DNA of 46,976 nucleotides from an uncultured Enterovibrio sp. (GTDB lineage Bacteria; Pseudomonadota; Gammaproteobacteria; Enterobacterales; Vibrionaceae). The stretch is taken from contig CAMRBZ010000004.1 of NCBI GenBank assembly GCA_947040595.1, positions 1 through 46,976 of the forward strand. Direction: 5' to 3'. The notes beneath the pieces were generated by a model. That model was not told the origin of the DNA and did no database searches. It was given only the letters and a program-made list of their open reading frames with translations. The position numbers and the translations under genes were made by a program. Shown here piece after piece: positions 1 to 9,241 of the stretch (positions are counted from its first letter, which is position 1; the number at the start of each line of letters is the position of its first letter).

Positions 1-666
1 ATATTGCTTATCTGCTCACGCGGTTCAAGACATTCGGATGGCATTTTGCAACGTGAATTTTAAGACGGGTGAATTGATAACACCGGAAATGGCGCAAAAA
101 TTATTATCACAAGCCATCGCGAATTTACGAGAAACAAAATCGCATGATTGTAAACGCGTTGCGCTTTATTTAGAAAATAGAATCAAGGGATTGACTCCAG
201 CAACATCAAAGACATATCAAAAATAATTGGACTTGAAAAAAACCGTCTCAGAAGAGGCTATTTCATTGACATGCCGGATCATTGAGCGCAAAAGAAAACG
301 AAAAAAGAGCAGCCCATGGAAGCGAAAGCAAGACCAAAAGAAATGGCGGGGGCCTATTATTTTCTTTGTCGTGAGCTGGATGAAAATGAAGTGAACGAAA
401 TCATGACGACAATCGAAAAACAGCTTCAAGGTCGACATATGGCCTCCAGTGCCATTGAAGGATTTAATGCCAGCCTTCGCTCTTATTTGTATGTGAGAAA
501 AGGGGTGAATCAAGGATTTCTTGCGCTTTTTAAGGCTTGGTACAATCTGCGTCATCGTCGATGGGAGCAAAATAAGGGCACATTCGCCTATGAATCACTT
601 ACGGATAAGAAAGTGAGCGATTGCTTAAGCCTGATAGGGGTCCCTCCCTCAAAAATAACACACTAA
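1..666 (+). pseudogene. Broken transposase remnant (left end outside window)
   Basis: An open frame runs in from the window edge and stops at 224-226. Similar coding potential resumes from about 223 in another frame, is interrupted by an in-frame TGA at 283-285, and then stays open to 666. The 3' part has the look of a DDE transposase C-terminus: SSAIEGFNASLRSYL near 447-491, then a FLALFKAWYNLR segment and a PPS ending. This is read from pattern memory of transposase families, not a search. At least one frameshift and one stop mean it is not functional as written. The IS family is not identified and no terminal inverted repeats were recognised. Confidence 0.55.
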
Positions 667-788
667 CACCCTTCAATCTTCAGAGTAAAAATTAACCCGT
701 GCGGCATAAATCAAACAGGGGATCTCTATTGGATCTTTTACCCGAAATGCACCTTAAATGATGGGTACCAGGAAAACAATTTAAAATC

Positions 789-912
789 TATACCCAAGAC
801 ACTTGAAGATGCGAGCAGGGAGCAAACGAGAGAAGGCCATGAGCATAGAGACTCTGTGATTGGTCTGAGCGAGAGCAGCCAACACCCACGCACTTTAAAG
901 GCGACGGGTATA
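789..912 (-). repeat. ERIC-like palindromic repeat (minus orientation)
   Basis: 124-bp element beginning TATACCCAAGACACTTGAAG and ending GGCGACGGGTATA. It is the reverse complement of the family seen elsewhere in the window. The inner blocks (GAGCATAGA, CCAACACCCACGC) match the other copies. Length, TATACCC/GGGTATA termini and internal blocks fit the ERIC/IRU family. Confidence 0.85.
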
Positions 913-1538
913 ACAGCCCTCCTCGTTCGAACCAATGCTACAGGCTATGCATATGAAAAATGATGGCGATTTTAGAGAAGGGAATAGCATTAGTTATAGG
1001 TATGGACTCTCTCATTTGATTGGCGTGGCGAATGACAAGAAAGGCCTAATCCCGCCATGCTATTGCATCAGGGGCACCGTAAATCGGGCAAGCCCGAATA
1101 TATTTCAGAGCAACACATTTTAAACGAGAAATAAGCAAAAGAAACAGGAAAACCCCATCTGGAAATTGTCTCCAATGGATAAAAACACCTTGCGTTTTAC
1201 CGAGCGTCCTATGTCTCGATTCATTGTTTTAATTTTGAAGGGAACAAACGTGAAGAATCTAGCTTGCGCCGGGGTAATGGAAAAGAGGAGGGCGACTCCT
1301 TCATGGAAGCGAGCTTGAATCTGCCCAGAAAACCCAGCATCAAAGAGAGCGCTGATAGACGTTTTCAATCAATTCCCCTTTTTGCCTGCCGAATGCCTTT
1401 GAAAATCGATTGATACGCATTAATGAGATTTATTTTTGCCGAGAGCGGACATTCTTCGCTGGGTTTTTATATTAAGGTTGAAAAAAAGAGGCGTGCTAAA
1501 GAAAATAGAGCACATTGTAACCGATTTTAGAGGATCAT
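913..1538. other. Intergenic region without a supported gene
   Basis: About 626 bp between an ERIC-like element and yfbR. Short open frames exist on both strands but none has a convincing ribosome binding site, domain or codon pattern. It may be decayed sequence linked to the transposase remnant to its left. The promoter of yfbR should lie near the right end, but no clear -35/-10 pair was identified. Confidence 0.4.
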
Positions 1539-2135
1539 ATGTCTATGAAACAAAGTCATTTTTTTGCTCATCTTGCCAGAATGAAGCTGATTTATCGCTG
1601 GCCATTAATGCGCAGTGTTGCGCCTGAAAATATTTCAGAGCACAGCCTTCAAGTTGCTTTTGTCGCGCATGCTTTGGCCCTGATTGAAAACAAGAAATTT
1701 GAGGGGAATTTTTCACCTGAGCGTATTGCTCTATTGGGGATGTTTCATGATTGTACCGAGGTTTTGACGGGGGACTTGCCAACCCCTATCAAATATTACA
1801 ATCCGGAAATTGCGAATGAATATAAGAAAATAGAAAAAATCGCACAAGGTAAATTGATAAGCATGTTACCGCAAGAATTTCATGAAGATTATCGGCCCTT
1901 GATGGATTGCTCGGTGATAGACAAAAATGAATACCGATTGGTGAAACAAGCCGATAACATATGTGCCTATCTCAAATGTCTTGAGGAATTGTCTGCTGGA
2001 AACCATGAATTTGAACAGCCAAAACGCCGACTCGAAAATTTACTCGAACAAAACGCAACCCTTGCGACCCACTATTTCTTGCAAACCTTTGGGGACAGTT
2101 TTGAATTAACATTGGATGAAATCAGCGATGATTGA
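1539..2135 (+). CDS. yfbR: 5'-deoxynucleotidase YfbR (HD domain)
   Basis: 198 aa, matching the family length. YfbR is a cytoplasmic metal-dependent phosphohydrolase that removes phosphate from 2'-deoxyribonucleoside 5'-monophosphates, contributing to dNMP turnover and thymidylate supply. The N-terminus ([15 protein letters not shown]) and RWPLMR segment are nearly those of E. coli YfbR. HD-domain metal ligands are visible: H35 in SEHSLQVA, H70-D71 in [16 protein letters not shown] and D139 in LVKQAD. The ATG at 1539 has GAGG just upstream; ATG 1545 (MKQSH) is the alternative start and matches the E. coli N-terminus. The gene lies near alaA, as in enterics and vibrios. Confidence 0.93.
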   Translation: MSMKQSHFFAHLARMKLIYRWPLMRSVAPENISEHSLQVAFVAHALALIENKKFEGNFSPERIALLGMFHDCTEVLTGDLPTPIKYYNPEIANEYKKIEKIAQGKLISMLPQEFHEDYRPLMDCSVIDKNEYRLVKQADNICAYLKCLEELSAGNHEFEQPKRRLENLLEQNATLATHYFLQTFGDSFELTLDEISDD

Positions 2136-2183
2136 TTTTTATGGGAAGAACCTTGTAAAAAGGTTCCCAATCAGACTTATAAA

Positions 2184-2753
2184 ATGAGGGAAAAAATCAA
2201 TATTGTCTGTTCGCATTTTCCTTTTCGCGTTATGGGTCTGCTCATTTTGTTGCTTTGTATTGCACAAATCCCTTTTGTTCATGATCTTTTTGCTTGGGAT
2301 CGGGCTTTGATTCAATCGGGTCAAGCCTGGCGTGTTCTCACAGGGAATCTGACGCACACCAATTTTTCACATCTGGCAATGAATGTTTCAGGCTTGATAC
2401 TTTTAGCTTGGTTTCATCATTCTTACTATAAGGCCGGCTCTTTTGTTTTCATGGTGTGGATCATGATGACCGTGATTGGGCTTGCTATGTTTTTTACGAC
2501 CTTTGATTGGTATGTCGGTTTTTCCGGGGTTTTACATGGTCTTTTTGTGTGGGGGGTGATCAAAGACATTCAAAATAAAATCCCGCTTGGTTGGGCGCTT
2601 TTATGCGTGATATTTTTAAAATTGATGTTTGATGTGCAAAATGCCAGTGACGGAACGACAGCCCAATTGATTGATGCCAATGTGGCTTATCAAGCGCATT
2701 GGGTTGGGGGCATATTAGGCATGTTCTTTGGGATATTTTCGAAAAAAACCTGA
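2184..2753 (+). CDS. rrtA: Rhombosortase (rhomboid-family intramembrane serine protease)
   Basis: 189 aa with about six hydrophobic segments. Rhombosortases are small rhomboid proteases that process proteins carrying a C-terminal GlyGly-CTERM signal, typically type II-secreted proteins, for surface attachment or release. Visible features are the GNLTHTNFSHLAMN block (H58, H63, N67), the catalytic serine S114 in VGFSGVLHG and the catalytic histidine H172 in AHWVGG. It starts 48 bp after yfbR and is probably co-transcribed. Its stop codon lies inside the stem of the following terminator. No GlyGly-CTERM substrate is encoded in this window. The family call is from motifs and from the known position of a rhombosortase near alaA/men genes in vibrios. 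Confidence 0.85.
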   Translation: MREKINIVCSHFPFRVMGLLILLLCIAQIPFVHDLFAWDRALIQSGQAWRVLTGNLTHTNFSHLAMNVSGLILLAWFHHSYYKAGSFVFMVWIMMTVIGLAMFFTTFDWYVGFSGVLHGLFVWGVIKDIQNKIPLGWALLCVIFLKLMFDVQNASDGTTAQLIDANVAYQAHWVGGILGMFFGIFSKKT

Positions 2754-2770
2754 CGGGATCAGGTTTTTTT
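2747..2770. terminator. Rho-independent terminator, bidirectional
   Basis: Inverted repeat AACCTGA-CGGGA-TCAGGTT followed by a T-run and preceded by an A-run, so it can act for the rhombosortase gene on plus and alaA on minus. The left arm includes the TGA stop of the rhombosortase gene. Confidence 0.8.
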
Positions 2771-2796
2771 CATTTTTGAGGGTGAAGTGTATTCAG

Positions 2797-4011
2797 TTAC
2801 TGGCGATAGCTGGATAAAAATCGTTCAAGACGGCCTATCGCGATTTCTAAATCATCGACTCTGGGTAATGTGACTATCCGAAAGTGATCCGGTTTGGGCC
2901 AATTAAAACCTGTTCCGTGTACCAGCAAGACTTTTTCTTGCAATAAAAAATCGAGCATCATTTTTTCGTCATCAACAATCTTGTATTTTTTTGTGTCGAT
3001 TTTAGGGAAAAGATACAAGGCGCCTTTCGGTTTAACGCAACTTATCCCTGGAATTTGATTTAAAAGCTCCCACGCTTTATTGCGTTGCTCCAGTAAACGT
3101 CCGCCGGGTAAAATCAGTTCATTGATGCTTTGATATCCGCCCAGTGCCGTTTGAATGGCGTGTTGCATGGGAACATTTGCACATAAACGCATAGAAGAGA
3201 GCATCTCTAAACCGGCGACATAGCCTTTTGCTTCGTGAAGCGGACCCGACAAAATCATCCATCCTGAGCGAAATCCACACACGCGATAAGATTTTGACAG
3301 TCCACTGAAGGTGACGCAAAAGACATCAGGGGCCAGAGGGGCGATAGAATGGTGTTGTGCGCCGTCGTAAAGGATCTTGTCATAGATTTCGTCTGAAAAA
3401 ATGATGATTTTATGTTGTCGTGCAATTTCTGCAATCTCTAAAAGAAAATCGCGGCTGTAGACGGCCCCTGTTGGATTGTTCGGATTGATGAGGACAATCC
3501 CTTTGGTTTTCGGGGTGATTTTCGCTTTAATGTCGTTTAAGTCTGGATACCAATCGGCGTCTTCATCACAACGGTAATGCACGGGCTGACCGCCTGATAA
3601 GGAGACCGCGGCGGTCCATAATGGATAATCGGGTGAGGGGACCAAGAGTTCGTCACCGCTGTTAAGCAGCGCCTGCATGGCCATCACAATCAGCTCGGAA
3701 ACCCCGTTACCTAAGTAAATATTTTCGACATCTAAATCTAACATACCGCGTTTCTGGTAGTGTTGAACCACGGCTTTTCGTGCCGAATAGATGCCTTTTG
3801 AGTCGCAATAGCCTTGAGATGTTGGAAGATGACGGATCACGTCCACCAATATCTCATCTGGGGCATCAAAACCAAATGACGCCGGATTCCCAATGTTTAG
3901 TTTTAAGACTTTGTGTCCTTCTTCTTCTAAACGTTTGGCTTCCTTCATCACAGGACCCCGTATGTCGTAGCATACGTTATCCAGTTTTTTCGACATTTTG
4001 AATTCGTGCAT
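2797..4011 (-). CDS. alaA: Glutamate-pyruvate aminotransferase AlaA
   Basis: 404 aa, a full-length class I/II PLP-dependent aminotransferase that makes alanine from pyruvate and glutamate. Family features: the NVCYDIRGP start region, LNIGNPA near 38-44, NPNNPTG at 176-182, SDEIYDK near 206-212, the PLP Schiff-base lysine K240 in FSGLSKSYR, and the arginine-containing FRIVTLPR near the C-terminus. The sequence follows E. coli AlaA (YfbQ) closely throughout. The start at 4011 has AGGA seven bases upstream. The gene is convergent with the rhombosortase gene and shares its terminator. A small palindrome at 4055-4067 lies in the upstream region. Confidence 0.94.
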   Translation of the reverse strand: MHEFKMSKKLDNVCYDIRGPVMKEAKRLEEEGHKVLKLNIGNPASFGFDAPDEILVDVIRHLPTSQGYCDSKGIYSARKAVVQHYQKRGMLDLDVENIYLGNGVSELIVMAMQALLNSGDELLVPSPDYPLWTAAVSLSGGQPVHYRCDEDADWYPDLNDIKAKITPKTKGIVLINPNNPTGAVYSRDFLLEIAEIARQHKIIIFSDEIYDKILYDGAQHHSIAPLAPDVFCVTFSGLSKSYRVCGFRSGWMILSGPLHEAKGYVAGLEMLSSMRLCANVPMQHAIQTALGGYQSINELILPGGRLLEQRNKAWELLNQIPGISCVKPKGALYLFPKIDTKKYKIVDDEKMMLDFLLQEKVLLVHGTGFNWPKPDHFRIVTLPRVDDLEIAIGRLERFLSSYRQ

Positions 4012-4054
4012 GATCTTTCCTAGGTTCGATGTAGAATTTTTATGTAACTTACAC

Positions 4055-4067
4055 GAAGGATACCTTC
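4055..4067. promoter_or_regulatory. Short palindrome upstream of alaA, possible operator
   Basis: GAAGG-ATA-CCTTC is a perfect 5-bp inverted repeat with a 3-nt centre, 44-56 bp upstream of the alaA start. No known regulator is assigned; it could be chance. Confidence 0.25.
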
Positions 4068-4210
4068 TCGATAAGTATTTAGTAGAAGAAATGAAAAAAA
4101 GGGTCTTATTTATTGAATCTTTATTTTTTGGTATGAAAGCCTAATTTATATAATTTTCATTCTTCTTATATGCCTGTAGAATACCTCCCCGAAGAAACAT
4201 CTAGACGAAT

Positions 4211-4338
4211 GTATCCCCCTCACCTTTGAAACTGCGTGAGTGTTGGCTGCTCTCGCTTAAGATCAATCACAGAGTCTCTCTATGCTCAGGGCCTTCACTC
4301 GTTTGCGGCAGGCGCGCATCTTCAAGTGTCTTGGGTAT
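4211..4338 (+). repeat. ERIC-like palindromic repeat
   Basis: 128-bp copy running from GTATCCCCCTCACCTTTGAA through TGTTGGCTGCTCTCGC and CTATGCTCAGG to CTTGGGTAT. It lies between alaA and menF, in the 492-bp divergent region. The rest of that region is AT-rich and probably holds both promoters, but no clear pair was identified. Confidence 0.87.
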
Positions 4339-4503
4339 CTCAAGATGAAAATATAAAGTAAACAGTGTTTTTTATGTTTTTTTATGACGTCTTGTTTGTT
4401 TTTTGTAAAATACTGTCTTCGCTGTGTTGATCTCTTTCACAAGATCTCAGCGAGGGAAATCCCAGAATATCGGGTAATGCATTGTGATTTTTGAGAGGGT
4501 ATT

Positions 4504-5841
4504 TTGACCCATTTAGGGCAAGTTGTTGCCAGATTAATCGATGATTTGTCCATAATTTCTCCGCTTCCATCTCAGATTTGTGTCCATTTTACATGGCCTT
4601 CTCATGTGGAGCCGCTGGCTTGGTTTTATGCTCAGTCTCTTTTTCCTCAGTTTTACTGGCAAACCCGTGACAGTGATGAAGAAGTGATCGCGCTTGGAAA
4701 GCGTGCGTCCTTTTCTGATCCGACAGAGGCTGAAAATGCCCTTTTGGAAGGGCAGCGTATCTGGGGAGGTTGTGCTTTTGATCCCCACGCCCCAAGAGGT
4801 GAAGACGAGGTGCCATCGTCGTATTTTTTCCTTCCTCAAATCGAATTGATACGCAAAGGATCTGACTGGTCATTTGTGGTGAATGTGGGGGAGGGGCGTG
4901 CTGATATTCTGAATGCCTTGTCTGCGTTATGTTTTTTTGTCCAACCCCTTTATCGACCCGAGTGGCAGGTGCTTTCAATGGCACATGAGCCGCCCTATTC
5001 TCATTGGGAAAAGAGACTTGAAAAAGCATTAGAAGCGATAGAACACGCTGAGTTACAAAAAGTGGTTTTAGCCCGAAAAACGACCTTGGTTCTGAACGGC
5101 TTGGTTTCAGCTGTTCAATTACTGCAAGCCAGTATCCATGCGAATCAAGGCCATTTTCATTTTTTATTGGCACTGGATGAAAAACGCGCTTTTGTGGGAT
5201 CCTCTCCTGAAAGGCTCTTTTTTCGGCGTCAATTGGGAATGAAAACAGAAGCGCTTGCCGGCACGGTAGGCCGAGGTGAAACCTTGAATGAGGATGCATC
5301 TTTGGCTAAGTGGCTTTTAAACGATGAAAAAAACCGCTACGAAAATAAATTGGTTGTGGACGATATTTTAGAGCGTCTCTTTTCTTCTTGCCGTGAAATC
5401 CACATTGAGAAAATGCCTCATCTGGTTCGCTTAAGACAAGTACAACATTTAAAAAGAAACATGATCCTGAAACTCAAGAAGGGCATTTCAAATGCAAGCT
5501 TGCTCCATGCGCTGCATCCTACGGCGGCGGTCGCGGGACGTCCTCGAAAACCCGCCTTGTCTTTTATTGAAAAAGAGGAAGGCTTTGATCGGGGTTGGTA
5601 CAGTGGCACTGTCGGGTATTTAAGCCCTGAACGCAGTGAATTTTGTGTTGCGATAAGAAGCGCTGTGTTATCAGAAAAAAACATTGTCTTGTATGCAGGT
5701 GCTGGAATTGTTCCCGGCTCTCAACCTGAAAATGAATGGAAAGAGCTTGATAGAAAAATTTCTACCCTCATGAGCTTGCTAAATTCAGAGGGCGAGAAAG
5801 AGGGGTGGACATTAAAACGCAGGGAGAAAATGGCAGGATGA
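4504..5841 (+). CDS. menF: Isochorismate synthase MenF
   Basis: 445 aa. Converts chorismate to isochorismate, the first step of menaquinone synthesis. Chorismate-binding fold features: ELQKVVLARKT with catalytic K186, GSSPERLF (E236), ALAGTVGRG near 251-258, the Mg-binding acidic region around E280, HPTAAVAGRP near 338-346, and AGAGIVPGSQPENEW near 398-412. The start is TTG at 4504 with GAGAGGG four bases upstream; no good in-frame ATG is close. Its TGA overlaps the menD ATG (ATGA), as expected in a coupled operon. Motifs fit MenF better than EntC because of the following men genes. Confidence 0.93.
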   Translation: MTHLGQVVARLIDDLSIISPLPSQICVHFTWPSHVEPLAWFYAQSLFPQFYWQTRDSDEEVIALGKRASFSDPTEAENALLEGQRIWGGCAFDPHAPRGEDEVPSSYFFLPQIELIRKGSDWSFVVNVGEGRADILNALSALCFFVQPLYRPEWQVLSMAHEPPYSHWEKRLEKALEAIEHAELQKVVLARKTTLVLNGLVSAVQLLQASIHANQGHFHFLLALDEKRAFVGSSPERLFFRRQLGMKTEALAGTVGRGETLNEDASLAKWLLNDEKNRYENKLVVDDILERLFSSCREIHIEKMPHLVRLRQVQHLKRNMILKLKKGISNASLLHALHPTAAVAGRPRKPALSFIEKEEGFDRGWYSGTVGYLSPERSEFCVAIRSAVLSEKNIVLYAGAGIVPGSQPENEWKELDRKISTLMSLLNSEGEKEGWTLKRREKMAG

Positions 5842-7553
5842 AGGTGTCGACGTTAAATCGTATTTGGTCGCGTCTTATTCTTACGGTTTTGCACCGAAGC
5901 GGTATAAAAGACATTTGTATCGCCCCAGGTTCGCGCTCTTCGCCGTTAACTTTAGAAGCGCAACGTTTGCACCTTCTTGATAATGAAGTGAATTTACACA
6001 CTCATTTTGATGAGCGAGGATTGGGTTTTCTTGCTTTGGGTTTGGCAAAGACCTCCGTTCGCCCTGTCATCGTGATCGTGACCTCGGGTACGGCCGTGGC
6101 CAATTTAATGCCCGCGGTTGCAGAAAGCCGATTGACCCGAGAGAAACTCTTTTTACTGACGGCGGACAGGCCCATTGAATTGTTGCAATCAGGGGCAAAT
6201 CAAGCCATCACTCAGCGTCAACTCTTTGGTGAGCATGCGGATGTTTTTTGCGATTTGCCTTCACCGACCGAATCCATTTCTCCTGCTTGGTTGCTTTCTC
6301 GCATCGATGAAAGTCTCTTTCAACAAGCGAAAACGGGGGGGTGCGTCCACATCAATTGCCCTTTTCCTGAACCACTTTATGGTGAAATGGAGAAGACAGA
6401 GCCGTATCTTTCTTCTGTGGCTTCTTGGTTAGAAGGCGATGATCCTTTTTTGAGCTTCACGCACACAAAAGCAGATCTCGCGCCTTTTATGGCGCATTGG
6501 GGAGACTTACAAAATAAAAAAGGCTTGCTCCTTGTGGGGAAGGTCTCACAAGAAGAAAGGCAAGCATTAGACACCTTGGCATTGCGCTTAGGCTGGCCCA
6601 TGTTGTGTTGCCCACAAGCGGGCGGAGCCTCTTCTTATGCGGGGTTTGATCTTTGGTTACAAAATGCGGCCTCCTGTGAACGTTTAGAGCAAGCGGAATG
6701 TGTTCTGCAATTTGGGGGGCGTTTGGTTTCAAAAAGGCTTTCGCTATTTCTAGAAAATTTCAGCGGAGATTTTTTCTTAATCGACCCTCATCCAGGGCGT
6801 CTTGACCCACAAAACCATCAAGGCATGCGTCTGCTTGTGAAACCTGAAGAGCTTGCCAAAGCGGCCCTTGAGGGCCTCTTTCATCCAAAAGAAAAACACT
6901 GGGCCATTGAATTGGAAAAGGCGAGTCAGGCTGTCTTTTCTTTGGTGTCCGCTCGATTCAAAGAGGATGCACGTTTTTCTGAGGTGGCGATGGCGGTGGA
7001 TTTTTCTCATTGGATTGCCCCTAAAACGGATTTATTCGTAGGCAATAGCCTTGCTATCCGTGTTCTGGATATGTTTTGCAGGCTGCCGGACAGGGCGGTG
7101 TTTGCGAATCGAGGCGCTTCGGGAATTGATGGCCTCATCGCAACGGCGTGCGGTGTGCAACGTGGACGAAAACACCCGATGATCTGTTTGCTGGGGGACA
7201 GCAGCGCCTTGTATGATCTCAACAGTCTTTCCCTTTTAAGGCAAAATACCCTCCCTTTTGTTTTGCTGATCCTCAACAACGACGGGGGCGGTATTTTTGA
7301 CCTTCTGCCCATCCCCAAAGAGAATAAAGACGATTTTTACCGTCTGCCTCATGGGCTCGATTTTTCTCATGCAGCAGCGATGTTTGGGTTGCGCTATCTG
7401 GCGCCAACCTCGTTGTCTGAGGCAAAAGCGGCCTGCCTAGATGCACAAGAACGCCCATTAACAACGCTGATTGAATTGACGATACCCGCGGGCCTTGCGG
7501 GTTTTCAAATTCGCACTCTTCTTGAAGAGATTGCCCATGCGGATCTCCTATGA
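5838..7553 (+). CDS. menD: 2-succinyl-5-enolpyruvyl-6-hydroxy-3-cyclohexene-1-carboxylate synthase MenD
   Basis: 571 aa, a thiamine-diphosphate enzyme joining isochorismate and 2-oxoglutarate (SEPHCHC synthase). The start at 5838 overlaps the menF stop as ATGA; a longer reading from 5805 would run inside menF and is unlikely. Family features: CIAPGSRSSPLTLEA near 27-41, the cofactor-activating glutamate E59 in HFDERGLGF, LTADRPIELLQSGANQ, and the C-terminal ThDP/Mg site, LGDSSALYDLNSL followed by LNNDGGGIFDLLP. It ends in ATGA overlap with menH. Four-base overlaps on both sides indicate translational coupling. Confidence 0.95.
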   Translation: MKVSTLNRIWSRLILTVLHRSGIKDICIAPGSRSSPLTLEAQRLHLLDNEVNLHTHFDERGLGFLALGLAKTSVRPVIVIVTSGTAVANLMPAVAESRLTREKLFLLTADRPIELLQSGANQAITQRQLFGEHADVFCDLPSPTESISPAWLLSRIDESLFQQAKTGGCVHINCPFPEPLYGEMEKTEPYLSSVASWLEGDDPFLSFTHTKADLAPFMAHWGDLQNKKGLLLVGKVSQEERQALDTLALRLGWPMLCCPQAGGASSYAGFDLWLQNAASCERLEQAECVLQFGGRLVSKRLSLFLENFSGDFFLIDPHPGRLDPQNHQGMRLLVKPEELAKAALEGLFHPKEKHWAIELEKASQAVFSLVSARFKEDARFSEVAMAVDFSHWIAPKTDLFVGNSLAIRVLDMFCRLPDRAVFANRGASGIDGLIATACGVQRGRKHPMICLLGDSSALYDLNSLSLLRQNTLPFVLLILNNDGGGIFDLLPIPKENKDDFYRLPHGLDFSHAAAMFGLRYLAPTSLSEAKAACLDAQERPLTTLIELTIPAGLAGFQIRTLLEEIAHADLL

Positions 7554-8419
7554 GCCCCCCCGTTAACACTGCATTGGCCGCCGATTTAACGGGGCAAGGT
7601 AAAGCGCAAGCCCTCGTTTTTGTACATGGTTTTTTGGGGAGTTCCGGAGATTGGTTTTCGGTTATTCAGCGCTTTAAAAAAGATTTTCAATGTGTAACGG
7701 TGGATCTTCCAGGACACGGTAAAAGCCGAAATCTTGAAGTGAAAAACATGGAAGAGACCGTTGAACATCTTATTCAAACGGTGTTTGAGTATGTGTCCGT
7801 TCCATTTTGGCTGGTGGGTTATTCACTGGGGGCCAGGGTGTGCATGTTGCTTTGTGCAAAAAGGTCCCACGTTTTTAAAGATAAGCCCTGTCAATTACGA
7901 GGTCTGATGATCGAAAGTGGGCATCCTGGCTTGTTGAACCCTGAAAAAAAAATGCGCAAAGAAAACGACGAGGCTTGGGCCTGTCGTTTTGAAGAAGAGC
8001 CTTTGCGTGATGTGCTTGACGATTGGTATAATCAACCTGTATTCTTATCTTTAAATGAGCTTCAAAAACAAAGCGTTATATCAAAAAGAAGCCAAGATAA
8101 CACCGGATCTTCTTTGGCAAAGATGTTGCGTGCGACCTCTTTGTCAACCCAAGCTTGTTTGGCCCTTGAACTTGAAAAAAGTGACATTCCTTTTTATTAC
8201 TTGTGTGGTGAGAAAGATTCGAAATTTTCCCAAATAGGACGTGCCTTAAAGTGTCCTTTTTATGGGGTAAAGCAGGCAGGGCATAATGCGCATCATGAGC
8301 AACCTGAACGTTTCAGTCTTGCCATGAAAAAAATAATAAAAAATGATAAAAAAGGAACTCAGCGTGGCAAGAACCCTCGGACTTACAGAAGAAGAGCTGT
8401 ACGCACCGCTCTCGTTTGA
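7550..8419 (+). CDS. menH: SHCHC synthase MenH, with aberrant C-terminal extension
   Basis: 289 aa alpha/beta hydrolase that eliminates pyruvate from SEPHCHC. Visible are [10 protein letters not shown] near 26-35, DLPGHGKS at 52-59, the nucleophile S92 in GYSLGARV, acid D223 in CGEKDSKF and base H245 in AGHNAHHE. The expected family end lies near residue 262. Here the frame continues through a basic tail ([16 protein letters not shown]) that overlaps menB by 56 bp. An A7 run at 8329-8335 explains this: with six A residues the frame would read ATG AAA AAA TAA and stop. The catalytic residues are all before the tail, so activity may be kept. Confidence 0.88.
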   Translation: MSPPVNTALAADLTGQGKAQALVFVHGFLGSSGDWFSVIQRFKKDFQCVTVDLPGHGKSRNLEVKNMEETVEHLIQTVFEYVSVPFWLVGYSLGARVCMLLCAKRSHVFKDKPCQLRGLMIESGHPGLLNPEKKMRKENDEAWACRFEEEPLRDVLDDWYNQPVFLSLNELQKQSVISKRSQDNTGSSLAKMLRATSLSTQACLALELEKSDIPFYYLCGEKDSKFSQIGRALKCPFYGVKQAGHNAHHEQPERFSLAMKKIIKNDKKGTQRGKNPRTYRRRAVRTALV

Positions 8420-9230
8420 AAATAAAACACAAGATTATCAAGATATTTTGTACCACAAATCCCAAGAAGGGATTGCCAAAATCACCATTAACCGACCCAC
8501 GGTGCGAAATGCATTTCGTCCTCAAACGATAAAAGAAATGATGCATGCATTGTCAGACGCTCGCTATGATGGAAATATCGGGGTTATTATTTTAACGGGA
8601 TTGGGTGAAGATGCGTTTTGTTCCGGTGGAGATCAACGCGTGCGTGGAGATTATGGCGGCTACAAAGATGAAGAGGGTACGCACCATTTGAATGTGCTCG
8701 ATTTTCAACGTCAAATTCGCACTTGCCCAAAACCTGTGATTGCCTCTGTTGCAGGTTACGCGGTCGGAGGGGGGCACGTGCTTCATATGATGTGTGATTT
8801 AACCATTGCAGCAGAAAATGCGCAATTTGGTCAAACAGGCCCAAAAGTCGGATCCTTTGATGGTGGCTGGGGCGCATCTTATATGGCACGCATTGTTGGA
8901 CAGAAAAAAGCACGAGAAATATGGTTTTTATGTCGTTTCTATAATGCACAAGAAGCGTTAGACATGGGCCTTGTGAACCATGTTGTGCCTTATGTTGAAC
9001 TCGAGCGTGAAACCGTGCGTTGGTGTCGCGAAGTTTTACAACACAGTCCGATGTCACTACGTTGTTTAAAAGCCGCACTCAATGCAGATTGTGATGGACA
9101 GGCCGGATTGCAAGAATTAGCAGGGAATGCCACGATGCTCTTTTATATGACAGAAGAAGGGCAAGAAGGACGAAATGCTTTTAATGAACGCCGTAAACCT
9201 GATTTTGATAAATTCCCACGAAATCCGTAA
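8364..9230 (+). CDS. menB: 1,4-dihydroxy-2-naphthoyl-CoA synthase MenB
   Basis: 288 aa crotonase-family enzyme that closes the naphthoquinone ring from o-succinylbenzoyl-CoA. I chose the GTG at 8364 because AAGGA lies about 8 nt upstream and the protein then begins [14 protein letters not shown], aligned with known MenB; an ATG at 8343 would add seven unsupported residues. Features: [19 protein letters not shown] from residue 87, [13 protein letters not shown] near 134, and [17 protein letters not shown] with D166. The C-terminus FDKFPRNP is typical. The 5' end overlaps the aberrant 3' end of menH. Confidence 0.95.
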   Translation: MARTLGLTEEELYAPLSFENKTQDYQDILYHKSQEGIAKITINRPTVRNAFRPQTIKEMMHALSDARYDGNIGVIILTGLGEDAFCSGGDQRVRGDYGGYKDEEGTHHLNVLDFQRQIRTCPKPVIASVAGYAVGGGHVLHMMCDLTIAAENAQFGQTGPKVGSFDGGWGASYMARIVGQKKAREIWFLCRFYNAQEALDMGLVNHVVPYVELERETVRWCREVLQHSPMSLRCLKAALNADCDGQAGLQELAGNATMLFYMTEEGQEGRNAFNERRKPDFDKFPRNP

Positions 9231-9241
9231 ACGAGGTTCTT

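Noticed and set aside
935..1368. Two short open frames in opposite directions left of yfbR
   Set aside because: No domain, ribosome site or codon bias; no support as genes.
4589..5299. 236-aa minus-strand open frame
   Set aside because: Lies antisense within menF, which has full family motifs.
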